The position numbers and the translations under genes are program-made. The notes below the pieces were generated by a model, which ran no database searches, had not been told where the DNA came from, and saw nothing but the letters and a program-made list of their open reading frames with translations. 22,229 bases of DNA from Candidatus Colicola coprequi (GTDB lineage Bacteria; Bacteroidota; Bacteroidia; Bacteroidales; Paludibacteraceae): assembly GCA_018065765.1 (NCBI GenBank), contig JAGHSR010000004.1:1-22229 (forward strand), written 5' to 3'. Shown piece after piece: positions 5,557 through 14,694 of the stretch (positions within the stretch are counted from its first letter, which is position 1; every line of letters begins with the position of its first letter).

Positions 5557-6861
5557 TCAGACTATGTTTTCGTTTTTGTTTTCGTTTTCGTTTTTGTTTT
5601 CGTTTTCGTTCTTTGGATCCAAATCCAATGTGATGGTTGGTATTTCGTTGAAGCTCTCTTGTTTGACTGCCTGTTGTTCAGCTTGCAGTTGGTTCTGCTC
5701 TCGCGCTACGCACATCATGATGCCGAAGTACAGGCTGGTAACAGTGACCGATGTTCCTCCTTTGCTAATCATAGGCAAGGGTTGTCCTGTTACCGGTCCC
5801 AGACCTACTGCCACCATCATGGAAATGAGCGCCTGACATGTAAGCAAAAGCGCCAGTCCCATCACCATGAGCATGGATGCCGAATCAGCAAACTTGGTGG
5901 ACGCATAGCATGCACGGACTAATATCGCTAAATACAATAGGATAAGCAAGAGGGCTCCTATGAATCCCGTCTCTTCGACGATGATTGCAAAGATATAGTC
6001 AGCATACGCCAAAGGCAGAAAATCACGTTCCTGACTATTGCCCGGCAGTACGCCAATAGGCGATTTTCCTCCACGAGCAATTGCTACTTTGGCTATAGAA
6101 CTCTGGTAGTTCTCATCGGTCAAGCGAAACGTTTCGGAATCGGTGCGATTGTCGAGTATCTTGGCATCGATACGTTTAACCCACAACGTGGCCCGCTTGA
6201 GTGGACCCTTTAATTCCCGTTCAGGCCGAACATAGCCAAACTCTACTATGAAATAGCCCATTATCATCAGCGCGATGCACACACCTGCTACTGTGCAATA
6301 GTAGCGCCAATTGATACGCGTCAAAAACCACATAAGGAAGACGATTCCTGCTAACAAAATAGCAGTGCTCAAGTTGCTCAACATAATGGGCAGGCAGGTA
6401 ATGACTGTCAGTGCTAAGGTGTAAAGAAAGTATTTGCGTTCATCTTCCGGGTTCTTGATGCGGGTCAGTAGGTCTGCCACTACAATGACCAGACTCATTT
6501 TTGCCAATTCGGATGGTTGAAACTGCAATGCACCCAATTTGAACCATCTGGAAGCCTCGTTGATATTGCTGGCAAAAGGACTGTTAGGAGGCAAGATAAG
6601 CAGAATGCACACGATGGATACCGCCAGAATGCCATAGCCGACCAGTCGAATAGACCATGTGGGTAAAAACTGTATGAACCACGCTGCAGCAACTCCCATA
6701 GCAATGAAGATAATCTGCTTGAGGATAGGTCCCAATAAGCTATCGTCAGCATAAGCCAGAGTACTACCTGCACTGAAGAGGGCGATGATCGCCACCACTA
6801 TTAAGATGATGAACAACCTCCAAAAGGGTTTGTCTATGTATTTGCGTTTGTCGTTGAACAT
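5557..6861 (-). CDS. ftsW: Division-specific SEDS glycosyltransferase FtsW
   Basis: A polytopic SEDS-family membrane protein that polymerises lipid II glycan at the septum together with FtsI. It has about ten hydrophobic segments and the C-terminal signature GLGPVTGQPLPMISKGGTS with the preceding SSIAKVAIARGGKSPIG and EETGFIG motifs. I use ATG 6861 (MFNDKRKYIDKPFW), 25 bases after the murD stop. The frame is open further up to 7011, but that stretch overlaps murD and looks non-family. The length is then 434 residues. The last 18 residues are a Lys/Asn/Glu tail (KNENEN units) made by a hexanucleotide repeat at 5566-5607, which is not a family feature. Confidence 0.96.
   Translation of the reverse strand: MFNDKRKYIDKPFWRLFIILIVVAIIALFSAGSTLAYADDSLLGPILKQIIFIAMGVAAAWFIQFLPTWSIRLVGYGILAVSIVCILLILPPNSPFASNINEASRWFKLGALQFQPSELAKMSLVIVVADLLTRIKNPEDERKYFLYTLALTVITCLPIMLSNLSTAILLAGIVFLMWFLTRINWRYYCTVAGVCIALMIMGYFIVEFGYVRPERELKGPLKRATLWVKRIDAKILDNRTDSETFRLTDENYQSSIAKVAIARGGKSPIGVLPGNSQERDFLPLAYADYIFAIIVEETGFIGALLLILLYLAILVRACYASTKFADSASMLMVMGLALLLTCQALISMMVAVGLGPVTGQPLPMISKGGTSVTVTSLYFGIMMCVAREQNQLQAEQQAVKQESFNEIPTITLDLDPKNENENKNENENKNENIV
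5566..5607. repeat. Hexanucleotide tandem repeat in the 3' end of ftsW
   Basis: Seven 6-base units (GTTTTC or GTTTTT on the + strand) directly before the ftsW stop. They encode alternating Asn-Glu/Lys. A unit change adds or removes two residues and does not shift the frame. Confidence 0.92.
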
Positions 6862-6886
6862 ACAAGATAGGTTGTGAGTGATACAA

Positions 6887-8221
6887 TTATAGATTCCGTA
6901 CCGCAGCCATAAACTTGTCGCCACGGTCCTCGTAGCTGCTGAAAAGATCAAAGCTGGCACAGCATGGTGACGGCAACACTGTATCTCCGTCATGTGCAGC
7001 CTCATAAGCACCTACGACTGCATCTTGGAGATTATCCGTATCAATAATGCGTAATCCAAACGAGGAGAAGTGTTCACGCAGTTTTTCGTTGTGCAGTCCC
7101 ATGAAGACGAGCGTATGACATTTCTCGCGGACGAGGTCGTCAATTTCGCTATAGTCGTTGCCTTTGTCCTTGCCGCCCAAAATGAGAACGGTAGGAGTGG
7201 TCATACTCTCTAAAGCGTACCAACAGCTATTGACATTGGTGGCCTTGGAGTCGTTGATGAACTTGACACCACGCACTGTAGCGACATATTGCAAACGATG
7301 TTCCACGCCGGCAAATTGAGTCAGGCTCTCGCGTATCGTTTCGTTTCGGATGTTCAGTATCTGCGCTGCTATGGAAGCCGCCATGGAATTGAGACAGTTG
7401 TGCTTACCTTTGAGGCTCAGTTCATCCAGAGGAACTTGCAGCGGTTGCACATCTTTGCGTGCCGCGATGATGAGATTGCGTGAGTCGGTGTAAGCCACAT
7501 TATGCGTCTCGCTACCAAACGGATATAACGTAGCCTGTGGACGTATGCGTGCTATCTCGCGGTCGATAATAGGGTCTTCGCTCCAATAGATGAACGCGTC
7601 TTCAGCCGTTTGATTGCGTGTGATGCGCAGTTTGGCATTGATGTAGTTCTGCATCTCGAAATTGTATCGGTCAAGATGATCGGGAGTGATATTGAGCAAA
7701 ATGGCTATGTCGGCCTTGAATTGGTACATGTTATCTAACTGGAAACTGCTGAGTTCGATGACGTAGTACTGATGGTCCTCATGAGCCACTTGCAGCGCTA
7801 AGGAGTTGCCGATATTACCGGCCAATCCCACATCCAAGCCGGCACGACGCAACATATCGTAGATGAGCGAAGTGGTAGTGGTTTTGCCGTTAGACCCCGT
7901 GATGCAAATCATCTTAGCGGTGGTATAGCGTGCGGCAAACTCAATCTCGGAAATGATAGGCGTGTTTTGTGCCTGCAGACGCTGAATGATAGGTGCGGTA
8001 TCCGGAATGCCGGGGCTCTTGATGATTTCGTCTGCATTCAAGATGAGAGCCTCCGTGTGCTGACTGTCCTCCCAACTGATACCGTTTTGATCTAATAGTG
8101 CACGGTATTCGGGTTTAATCTGCCCCATGTCGCTCACAAAAACGTCAAAACCCTTCTCTTTCGCTAAGACGGCAGCTCCCGCTCCGCTCTCACCTGCTCC
8201 TAAAATAACGACTCGTTTCAT
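6887..8221 (-). CDS. murD: UDP-N-acetylmuramoyl-L-alanine--D-glutamate ligase
   Basis: Cytoplasmic ATP-dependent Mur ligase that adds D-glutamate. It shows an N-terminal nucleotide-like GAGESGAG (8-15), the P-loop ITGSNGKTTTT (107-117), ELSSFQLD (156-163), NITPDHLDRY (177-186), KGKHN (271-275), HRLQ (308-311), NDSKATN (323-329) and the domain 3 sequence LILGGKDKG. The C-terminal LPSPCCASFDLF is the MurD signature. It has 444 residues, normal. Only one base separates it from the mraY stop, so the two are surely co-translated. Confidence 0.97.
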   Translation of the reverse strand: MKRVVILGAGESGAGAAVLAKEKGFDVFVSDMGQIKPEYRALLDQNGISWEDSQHTEALILNADEIIKSPGIPDTAPIIQRLQAQNTPIISEIEFAARYTTAKMICITGSNGKTTTTSLIYDMLRRAGLDVGLAGNIGNSLALQVAHEDHQYYVIELSSFQLDNMYQFKADIAILLNITPDHLDRYNFEMQNYINAKLRITRNQTAEDAFIYWSEDPIIDREIARIRPQATLYPFGSETHNVAYTDSRNLIIAARKDVQPLQVPLDELSLKGKHNCLNSMAASIAAQILNIRNETIRESLTQFAGVEHRLQYVATVRGVKFINDSKATNVNSCWYALESMTTPTVLILGGKDKGNDYSEIDDLVREKCHTLVFMGLHNEKLREHFSSFGLRIIDTDNLQDAVVGAYEAAHDGDTVLPSPCCASFDLFSSYEDRGDKFMAAVRNL

Positions 8222-8222
8222 G

Positions 8223-9494
8223 TTATCTGATTTTCAATGTTAAAATAGTGAATGCTGCCAGCAGTAATGTCACGATGCAGAAACGCAACACAATCTTGGT
8301 TTCGTGATGCAGTTCGCCCGAACCGCGGAAAAGAATACGACAAGTTGGGTCGTTTTGGATGACTTGCTCCACGCTGGTTCGGAAATGGTCGTGTAGTGGC
8401 GTACGTTTCCAAACGCGGATGTGTTTGCCATGTCGTTTGCCGAACTTATACACCTGTGTTTGTAAGATGACACTGACGCTCTCCATGAGGAAGACACCAC
8501 ACAAGATGGGAATGAGCAGTTCCTTGTGGATAATGACAGCGCATACGCCGATGATTCCTCCGATGGTGAGACTGCCTGTATCACCCATGAAGACTTGTGC
8601 AGGAAAGCCGTTGAACCACAAAAAACCAACGAGTGCTCCCACAAATGCTGCCAAAAACACCACAAGTTCTTCCGACCCCGGAATATACATTACGTCAAAA
8701 TAGTCGGCAAAGACGACATTGCCACTCACATAACTGAGCACAATGAGCGCAACGCCTATGATAGCAGAGTTGCCGGCACACATACCATCCATACCATCGT
8801 TGAGGTTGGCACCGTTGCTCACGGCAGCCACAACAAACACAGTCAGCAGTACAAAGAAAATCCAACCGGCACGATACTTGCTACTCTCACCTATCCAACT
8901 GAATAGATTGGCATAGTTACAGTTGTGATTCTTGACAAATGGAATTGTGGTGCGGGTGGATTTAACATCAGGTGTTTTCTCCACGATAGTAATGTTGTTC
9001 TCAATACGCGTACTCACCTGTTCGTTCATCACCGTGACGGGACTATAACGCAAAGTCAGACCTACTATTAGCCCCAGAGTAACTTGTCCTGCAATCTTAA
9101 TCCATCCGTTCAATCCATCCTTGTTGTGACGGAATGTTTTGATATAGTCGTCTGCAAAACCGATAGCACCGAGCAATAGAGTAGTCAGCATCATCAAAAT
9201 CAAGTAGATATTGCTCAGTTTGCCTATCAGTAGGCATGGTAGCAAGATACTGAGGATAATGACCAAACCTCCCATGGTGGGAACTCCTTTTTTGGCCACA
9301 TTAAACGGATCGGTTTTGGCATCTCGTTGCGTCTCACTGATGTGCTTGCGATGAAGCAGTGCAATGAACCACTTGCCAAAATAAATACTGACGAACATAG
9401 CAATAACACCGGCTATGATGGCACGAAACGAAATATACGTCATCAATCGTGCTCCCGGCAGTTCACTCAAATGTGTAAATAGACTATATAACAT
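8223..9494 (-). CDS. mraY: Phospho-N-acetylmuramoyl-pentapeptide transferase
   Basis: Integral membrane enzyme that transfers phospho-MurNAc-pentapeptide to undecaprenyl phosphate, making lipid I. It contains KKGVPTMGG (68-76), the metal-binding FADDYIKT (113-120), NLNDGMDGM (230-238), FMGDTGSL (302-309) and HDHFR (368-372). It has 423 residues against 360 in E. coli; the extra length is mainly a loop at about 150-210 (between transmembrane segments), typical for Bacteroidota. It lies 24 bases downstream of murE. Confidence 0.97.
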   Translation of the reverse strand: MLYSLFTHLSELPGARLMTYISFRAIIAGVIAMFVSIYFGKWFIALLHRKHISETQRDAKTDPFNVAKKGVPTMGGLVIILSILLPCLLIGKLSNIYLILMMLTTLLLGAIGFADDYIKTFRHNKDGLNGWIKIAGQVTLGLIVGLTLRYSPVTVMNEQVSTRIENNITIVEKTPDVKSTRTTIPFVKNHNCNYANLFSWIGESSKYRAGWIFFVLLTVFVVAAVSNGANLNDGMDGMCAGNSAIIGVALIVLSYVSGNVVFADYFDVMYIPGSEELVVFLAAFVGALVGFLWFNGFPAQVFMGDTGSLTIGGIIGVCAVIIHKELLIPILCGVFLMESVSVILQTQVYKFGKRHGKHIRVWKRTPLHDHFRTSVEQVIQNDPTCRILFRGSGELHHETKIVLRFCIVTLLLAAFTILTLKIR

Positions 9495-9518
9495 AGAGTA
9501 TAGTTTTTAGTTGTTGTT

Positions 9519-10967
9519 TTATACGAATCGACGGATAACCTCATGGTCATCAAAGTGGTGCTTGACCCCCTTGATGATTTGATAATCTTCATGCCCCTTG
9601 CCTGCTACCAAGATTACGTCATCCGCTTGTGCCATGACGCAAGCCGTTTGTATAGCTGAGGCGCGGTCCTCGATGATGAGCGTCTCGCGTAGTTCCTCTT
9701 CGGTTAGACCTGCTGCCATATCTTGCAGAATGTCTTGCGGCTGTTCGTCGCGCGGGTTGTCACTAGTCAAGATGAGACAATCACTGCCGCGTTTGGCTAT
9801 CTGGGCCATCATGGGGCGTTTGCCCTTGTCACGATTGCCACCACAACCGACAACTGTGATTAACTTGGAGCCGCGTTTGCGTATTTCGTTGATGGTACGG
9901 ATGACGTTATCTACCGCATCCGGAGTGTGTGCGTAATCAACAATAGCCGTCCATCCTTTAGGGGAATGAATAGCCTCAAAGCGGCCATTAACAGCCGTCA
10001 GTGTACTCAAAATTCGCAATACTTCGGCAGATTCAAATCCTAAACAAATGGCAGCACCATAAATAGCAAGAATATTGCTTGTGTTGAATCGTCCCACCAG
10101 AGGTACGAATACTTCCTGTCCGTTGATACTGAGTAGCATGCCGTCAAATCCTTCCTCAAGGATAGATGCCTTATAGTCCGCCAATGAGCGGGTGGAGTAG
10201 GTATGCAGTTCTGCTTTGCAGTTCTGTAACATAACTAATCCATTCTTATCATCCTTGTTGCTGATGGCAAAAGCAGTCTTTTTGAGTGAGTCAAACAGAC
10301 GTTTTTTTGTATCGCGGTAGTTGTCAAATGTCTTATGATAATCTATATGGTCGCGCGTAAGATTGGTGAATAAAGCTCCGTCAAAGTCCAAACCCGCAAT
10401 TCTTTCTTGGGCGATACTATGACTACTAACCTCCATAAAGGCATATTCACATCCTGCTTGGACCATCTGACTAAGCAACTCGTTAAGGGCTAAGGCATCA
10501 GGTGTCGTGTGGGTGGATGGTACAGCGTCCGCATCCACGTAATTGATGACCGTAGAGAGCAGACCTGCTTTCTTACCCATAGCCCGAACCATCTTGTAAA
10601 GCAATGTGGCAATAGTGGTTTTGCCATTGGTACCGGTCACACCCACCAATGTCAGATGACGACTGGGTTGTCCAAACCATTCATTTGCCATCAACCCTAA
10701 CGCTTTGTCGGAATTGTCCACCACAATGATGGTCGTTGCATTAGCGGCATGGATGGTGTCTGTCCGCTCACAAACCACAGCCGAAGCTCCCTTCTCAATA
10801 CATGCATCAATGAAAGTATGCCCATCCATGGTGGTTCCGGTTTGAGCGACAAACAGATTGCCCGGCTCTACTTTGCGGGAATCGAACTGAATACCTGTAA
10901 TCTCAATGTTGGTGCTACCCAACACTTGTTTGGGCTCAATGGCCTGAATTAACTGAGCAAGTTTCAT
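9519..10967 (-). CDS. murE: UDP-MurNAc-L-Ala-D-Glu:meso-diaminopimelate ligase
   Basis: Cytoplasmic Mur ligase that adds the third stem-peptide residue. Numbered from ATG 10967 (MKLAQLIQAI), it has GTNGKTT (112-118), HTTPD (153-157), EVSSH (179-183), NLTRDHIDYH (202-211), DYAHTPD (344-350) and DNPR (403-406). DNPR is the motif of meso-diaminopimelate-adding MurE, in agreement with dapB in the same run. It has 482 residues. The frame is open to an ATG at 11012, but that would overlap ftsI by 14 bases and add non-family residues, so I prefer 10967, which leaves a 31-base gap after ftsI. Confidence 0.96.
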   Translation of the reverse strand: MKLAQLIQAIEPKQVLGSTNIEITGIQFDSRKVEPGNLFVAQTGTTMDGHTFIDACIEKGASAVVCERTDTIHAANATTIIVVDNSDKALGLMANEWFGQPSRHLTLVGVTGTNGKTTIATLLYKMVRAMGKKAGLLSTVINYVDADAVPSTHTTPDALALNELLSQMVQAGCEYAFMEVSSHSIAQERIAGLDFDGALFTNLTRDHIDYHKTFDNYRDTKKRLFDSLKKTAFAISNKDDKNGLVMLQNCKAELHTYSTRSLADYKASILEEGFDGMLLSINGQEVFVPLVGRFNTSNILAIYGAAICLGFESAEVLRILSTLTAVNGRFEAIHSPKGWTAIVDYAHTPDAVDNVIRTINEIRKRGSKLITVVGCGGNRDKGKRPMMAQIAKRGSDCLILTSDNPRDEQPQDILQDMAAGLTEEELRETLIIEDRASAIQTACVMAQADDVILVAGKGHEDYQIIKGVKHHFDDHEVIRRFV

Positions 10968-10998
10968 AGTAGTTATGCTTTTTTTAGTGTTGCCATAT

Positions 10999-12813
10999 TT
11001 ATCGTTTGACAAAATGTTTCTGTCCTCGTTTGTAGATGGTAAATCCGGTGGTAGCTATCGTTTTTTCGGCAATTTGTCGCACTACGATACCGCAATCCAA
11101 TCCGGCATCATAGCCTCCGGCATTGCGTGGGTGCTGTATCATGCACAAACAGGTATATTGCGGGTCTTCCTCGGGGAAATACCCTACAAAGGTCATACGG
11201 TGTCGGTTGTTGTAGTACCGTCCATTTTCACTAATCTGGGCCGTCCCCGTTTTGCCGGCGATATGAACCAATTGACTCTGTGCTTTTCGTATGCGCGTTC
11301 CTTTGATGACACTCGCGGTTCCTGCCAGCGAATCGTCCCACACAACATCGTGCAGTGCTAATTTGATATCCTCCAAAGTAGAGTGTTTGCATAGAGCGGA
11401 CTTGACTACGCTGGTCTCAAACTGCTCAATGGTTCTGCCATTTTTGCGAATCTCTTTCACAAGGAAAGGACGTATCATCTTGCCATCGTTGGCTATCCCA
11501 TTGTAGAACATAATAATCTGAATGGGTGACAATTCTACGGAGTAGCCGTAAGACATCTTGCTCAATGTGCCTGCATCTTTGGGCACACGAATGAGAGGAT
11601 TGGTGGCTCCGGGTATTTCTATATATACACTATCCGTGATGCCCATTTCAGTCAGTTTCTTGACAAACTTAGTTGCCTTCTTTTCGTAACTTTCCGTGAT
11701 GATTTTAGCTAATGCAATGTTGCTGGAGATGGCTAATGCACTTCGGACAGTATAAACGGTGTCGTTAGGGTGTGCGTCGGTATGTTTGAGGCCATTGTAC
11801 ATCCATGGCTTGCGCGTGACGGATACAGTATCGTCAATATCTATCTTGCCATCATCCATGGCTGCCATCAGAGCAATTGTTTTGAATGTGCTGCCGGGTT
11901 CTACGCGTGTGACAGCATGGTTGGCACTCTCATAATAATTGCCGTCTTCTGTTCGGTCGAGATTGCAGATAGCCTTGATTTCACCGGAATGGGTTTCCAT
12001 CAGAATACAACATCCCCAGTCGGCTTGTGTCTTATCCAAACGAGCACGCAGTGCTGTTTCGCAAATATCCAGCAAGTTAGCATCCAATGTAGTGACGATA
12101 TCGCAGCCGTTTTCTGCCTCTCGCACGGGTACATTTTGCCAGCGCCCCGCCACACGCTGACGGGTAGAGACTCCCTCTTTGCCACGCAGGTAGTTATCAA
12201 ACTGCATTTCCAAACCCGAGTAACCCTTTTGCTCTTGCCCATAGAGGTTTCCTATGGTTCTTGAAGCCAAACTACCATACGGCTTGGCACGACGATTTTG
12301 CGTCTCAAAATAGACTCCACTCTTGTATAAGCCACGCTTGATGAGAGGTAACTGCTCAATTTGTTTCTTTTGAATGAAATTGATACGTTTGTCGCTTAGC
12401 TTGATGCAGCATTCTTTGTAGCGTTTCCCGCGATATGCCTTAACCATACGCTGTCTGTAGGCAGCGGCGCTGTTGTCTCCAATGATGCGACTCAAACCAT
12501 CTGCTATGGAATCGACGTACTCGTAGAATAATTTGCCTCCTTTGAGGTGCAACGCTTCTACGCGCGTATCCATATAAATATAATATTGCGGCAGACTACT
12601 TGCCAACAGGTTGCCATTGGCATCCAATATATTGCCGCGACGTGGCTGAATAATCAGATTGGCTTTTTCTTGCTGCTCAGCTATCTTCATCCACTGCTCA
12701 CGTTCAAAAGTCTGTATGGCGACTATCTTGATGAGTACACACACAAAACCCAATGCTATCACAGTAAAAATGGTAGCAAATCGGATAATCATATTTCTTT
12801 GTCTCTCACTCAA
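10999..12813 (-). CDS. ftsI: Division transpeptidase (class B PBP), no PASTA domain
   Basis: Septal peptidoglycan transpeptidase, partner of FtsW. It has one N-terminal membrane anchor (about 11-31), a PBP dimerisation domain starting at QPRRGNILDANGNLLA (56-71), and a transpeptidase domain with the active-site serine in GSTFK (307-311), SSN (363-365) and KTGTA (521-525). The protein ends at residue 604, about 80 residues after KTG. Many Bacteroides FtsI homologues are near 700 residues and carry a C-terminal PASTA domain, which is absent here. It lies 27 bases after the ftsL-like gene. Confidence 0.95.
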   Translation of the reverse strand: MSERQRNMIIRFATIFTVIALGFVCVLIKIVAIQTFEREQWMKIAEQQEKANLIIQPRRGNILDANGNLLASSLPQYYIYMDTRVEALHLKGGKLFYEYVDSIADGLSRIIGDNSAAAYRQRMVKAYRGKRYKECCIKLSDKRINFIQKKQIEQLPLIKRGLYKSGVYFETQNRRAKPYGSLASRTIGNLYGQEQKGYSGLEMQFDNYLRGKEGVSTRQRVAGRWQNVPVREAENGCDIVTTLDANLLDICETALRARLDKTQADWGCCILMETHSGEIKAICNLDRTEDGNYYESANHAVTRVEPGSTFKTIALMAAMDDGKIDIDDTVSVTRKPWMYNGLKHTDAHPNDTVYTVRSALAISSNIALAKIITESYEKKATKFVKKLTEMGITDSVYIEIPGATNPLIRVPKDAGTLSKMSYGYSVELSPIQIIMFYNGIANDGKMIRPFLVKEIRKNGRTIEQFETSVVKSALCKHSTLEDIKLALHDVVWDDSLAGTASVIKGTRIRKAQSQLVHIAGKTGTAQISENGRYYNNRHRMTFVGYFPEEDPQYTCLCMIQHPRNAGGYDAGLDCGIVVRQIAEKTIATTGFTIYKRGQKHFVKR

Positions 12814-12840
12814 GTGGAACGTATATTTAGGTGTTGATCT

Positions 12841-13164
12841 TTAATCCTCAAAGAGAATGACCGGTTTGGTTAGTTGTTTCAGATTACTGCCATGTTCCTC
12901 CAGTTGCTTGGCTATGGAAGAGGGGCGGGTGATATCGGTCAGTTTGGCATTGATGGTCAGTTGCATATAAGAGGCTTCTTCTATTTGTTGCTGAATCTCT
13001 GCCAAATGTCTATGTTGGCGTTGAGCCAAATATCCGAAATAAATATATACAAAAATCAATGCAGCAATCAGCATTAGCAATTTACGTTGTTTCTTAACAA
13101 ACTCTCGTGTGAGAATATTCCCTGTTAAGACCTCTCTCAATAATTGAAATATTTTATCGGTCAT
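12841..13164 (-). CDS. ftsL: FtsL-like small division protein
   Basis: 107 residues with a cytoplasmic N-terminus, one transmembrane segment (about 29-47, LLMLIAALIFVYIYFGYLA) and a periplasmic heptad-like stretch (AEIQQQIEEASYMQLTINAKL). This topology and the place between rsmH and ftsI are those of FtsL, which recruits and activates FtsW/FtsI. Sequence conservation in this family is low, so the call rests on topology and position. Confidence 0.85.
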   Translation of the reverse strand: MTDKIFQLLREVLTGNILTREFVKKQRKLLMLIAALIFVYIYFGYLAQRQHRHLAEIQQQIEEASYMQLTINAKLTDITRPSSIAKQLEEHGSNLKQLTKPVILFED

Positions 13165-13204
13165 CTCTTGCTACGTCGTTCTTTTGTGGTGTGCTTTACG
13201 AGTA

Positions 13205-14137
13205 CTATATTTTCTCTGCTACGCGCAGTTTGGCACTGCGTGCTCTTGGGTTTTGTTGCACCTCTTTTGCATCGGCGGTCAGTCCTTTCTCTATCACGCG
13301 GAAAGGTGTCAGGATATTACCGTAAAAATCTTTCTCAATGATTCCTTCAATGTTGCCACTCCGTAGGAAATTCTTGACAATGCGATCCTCCAAGGAATGA
13401 TAGGTCAGTATAGCTATTCGCCCGCCCGGGCGGAGCAGTTTTTTCGCAACAGATAGCATTTCGCGTAGTGCCCCCAATTCATCGTTTACTTCGATACGTA
13501 AAGCCTGAAATAAGCGTGCTAAATCCTTTTTCTCTTTGTCGCGTCCGCATAACGGAGTGAGAATCTCTACTAATTGTTCTGTGCGAGAGATTATCTTATT
13601 TTGTCGTTCACGACAGAGAACATGTGCCACCTGACGTGCATTCTTCATCTCTCCATATAAGTAGAGCAATTGAGCAAGTTGTTGTTCGGAATACGAATTG
13701 ACAATATCTGTGGCTGTAATGCCTCCTTGCTGATTCATTCGCATATCCAATGGACCTGAAAAACGAAAAGAGAACCCGCGTTCCGCTTGGTCAAAGTGGT
13801 GAAAGCTAACCCCCAAATCTGCTAACAAACCATCAATGGCATGGATGCCATAATAATCAAGAAAATTGTCCAAATAACGAAAATTACCATGTACAAACTG
13901 CCATCTGGGGTTTAAGTGCAGACTATGTTCCCCGTATTGTTGTTCGTTGGTAAATGCGTCCATGTCTTGGTCAAAACTGAGCAAACGCCCCGTTCCTGTC
14001 AGTCGCTCCATGATGGCGCGGCTATGCCCACCGCCACCCAGGGTGACATCTACATAAGTGCCATCAGGGTGGATATTGAGTCCCTCGATGGTGTCGTTGA
14101 GCAAAGCGGGAATATGGTAGGTCTGGGCGTTCGTCAT
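13205..14137 (-). CDS. rsmH: 16S rRNA (cytosine-1402 N4) methyltransferase
   Basis: SAM-dependent methyltransferase (formerly MraW) acting on C1402 at the decoding centre. It has YHIPALLNDTIEGL at the N-terminus, the SAM site VDVTLGGGGHSRAI (29-42), LLADLGVSF (104-112), GFSFRFSGPLDMRMN (121-135) and the C-terminal NPRARSAKLRVAEK. It has 310 residues, normal. It starts 13 bases after the mraZ stop. Confidence 0.97.
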   Translation of the reverse strand: MTNAQTYHIPALLNDTIEGLNIHPDGTYVDVTLGGGGHSRAIMERLTGTGRLLSFDQDMDAFTNEQQYGEHSLHLNPRWQFVHGNFRYLDNFLDYYGIHAIDGLLADLGVSFHHFDQAERGFSFRFSGPLDMRMNQQGGITATDIVNSYSEQQLAQLLYLYGEMKNARQVAHVLCRERQNKIISRTEQLVEILTPLCGRDKEKKDLARLFQALRIEVNDELGALREMLSVAKKLLRPGGRIAILTYHSLEDRIVKNFLRSGNIEGIIEKDFYGNILTPFRVIEKGLTADAKEVQQNPRARSAKLRVAEKI

Positions 14138-14150
14138 AATATGCCGTCAA

Positions 14151-14612
14151 TTACTTATCAGTATTCAATTTTTTCATACGTTGACGGATACGCTCAGCCA
14201 AGTCTTTTTGGTCAATACACTTTTCTGCAAAAGTGGTTGTGCTCCATAGAGCGAACCGATCCAACATACCTACAAAGACAATGTTTTGTTTGGCATTAAT
14301 GCTCTCAATGTTTTTTTTCTGTAGGAGAATACGTCCTTGGTTGTCCATCTCAAGAAACTCGGCATCACTCATAAATTGCATGAGGATAAGTTGGTCCTCA
14401 GGATCCCATTCATCCAGCGCTTGGCGCAAGGCACTGACCTTATCATTCCATATCGTTTCCGGATAGAAAATGATACATTCATTATCCGTATCGCGGCGCA
14501 TGACGACTCGTTTTGACTCGTATTCAGCCAAAATTTTGCGGTAGGTAGCCGGAATGAAAATGCGCCCTTTTTCATCCAGTTTGCCTTCTATGTTTCCAAT
14601 GAATGTACTCAT
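14151..14612 (-). CDS. mraZ: MraZ transcriptional regulator of the dcw cluster
   Basis: A 153-residue protein with two AbrB-like SpoVT/MraZ half-domains, each with the DxxGR motif (DEKGR 13-17, DNQGR 90-94). In other bacteria MraZ forms a ring and represses its own operon by binding TGGGN direct repeats spaced by 5 bases. It is the first gene of the run, as usual. A candidate promoter and a two-box operator lie just upstream. Confidence 0.96.
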   Translation of the reverse strand: MSTFIGNIEGKLDEKGRIFIPATYRKILAEYESKRVVMRRDTDNECIIFYPETIWNDKVSALRQALDEWDPEDQLILMQFMSDAEFLEMDNQGRILLQKKNIESINAKQNIVFVGMLDRFALWSTTTFAEKCIDQKDLAERIRQRMKKLNTDK

Positions 14613-14652
14613 TTGTCGTTGTAATTAGGTGGATTTTGATTAAAATTCGCTG

Positions 14653-14660
14653 CAAAGGTA
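14653..14660 (-). promoter_or_regulatory. -7 box of the mraZ promoter (TACCTTTG)
   Basis: Read on the minus strand the site is TACCTTTG followed by CA, the Bacteroidota TAnnTTTG consensus and the same 10-mer as the rpsL promoter. It lies 40 bases before the mraZ ATG. The position expected for the -33 element (14680-14683) reads GGGG rather than TTTG, and falls in the candidate MraZ box. Confidence 0.7.
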
Positions 14661-14679
14661 CAAAAATATTTTTAATATT

Positions 14680-14694
14680 CCCCACATTTCTCCA
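14680..14694 (-). promoter_or_regulatory. Candidate MraZ operator (two TGGNG boxes, 5-base spacer)
   Basis: On the minus strand it reads TGGAG-AAATG-TGGGG, a direct repeat with 10-base period like the TGGGN boxes known for MraZ. The proximal box sits where the -33 element should be, so binding would compete with RNA polymerase. Only two boxes are visible and one deviates from TGGGN. Confidence 0.5.

Noticed and set aside
5429..5922. Two overlapping plus-strand frames of 135 codons with a Phe-Val/Phe-Ser rich stretch
   Set aside because: They are antisense to murG and ftsW, and the rich stretch is the translated hexamer repeat of ftsW.
6862..7011. Longer N-terminus for FtsW (start at 7011)
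   Set aside because: It overlaps the murD 3' end by 125 bases and adds residues unlike the family; MFNDKRKYIDKPFW at 6861 fits.
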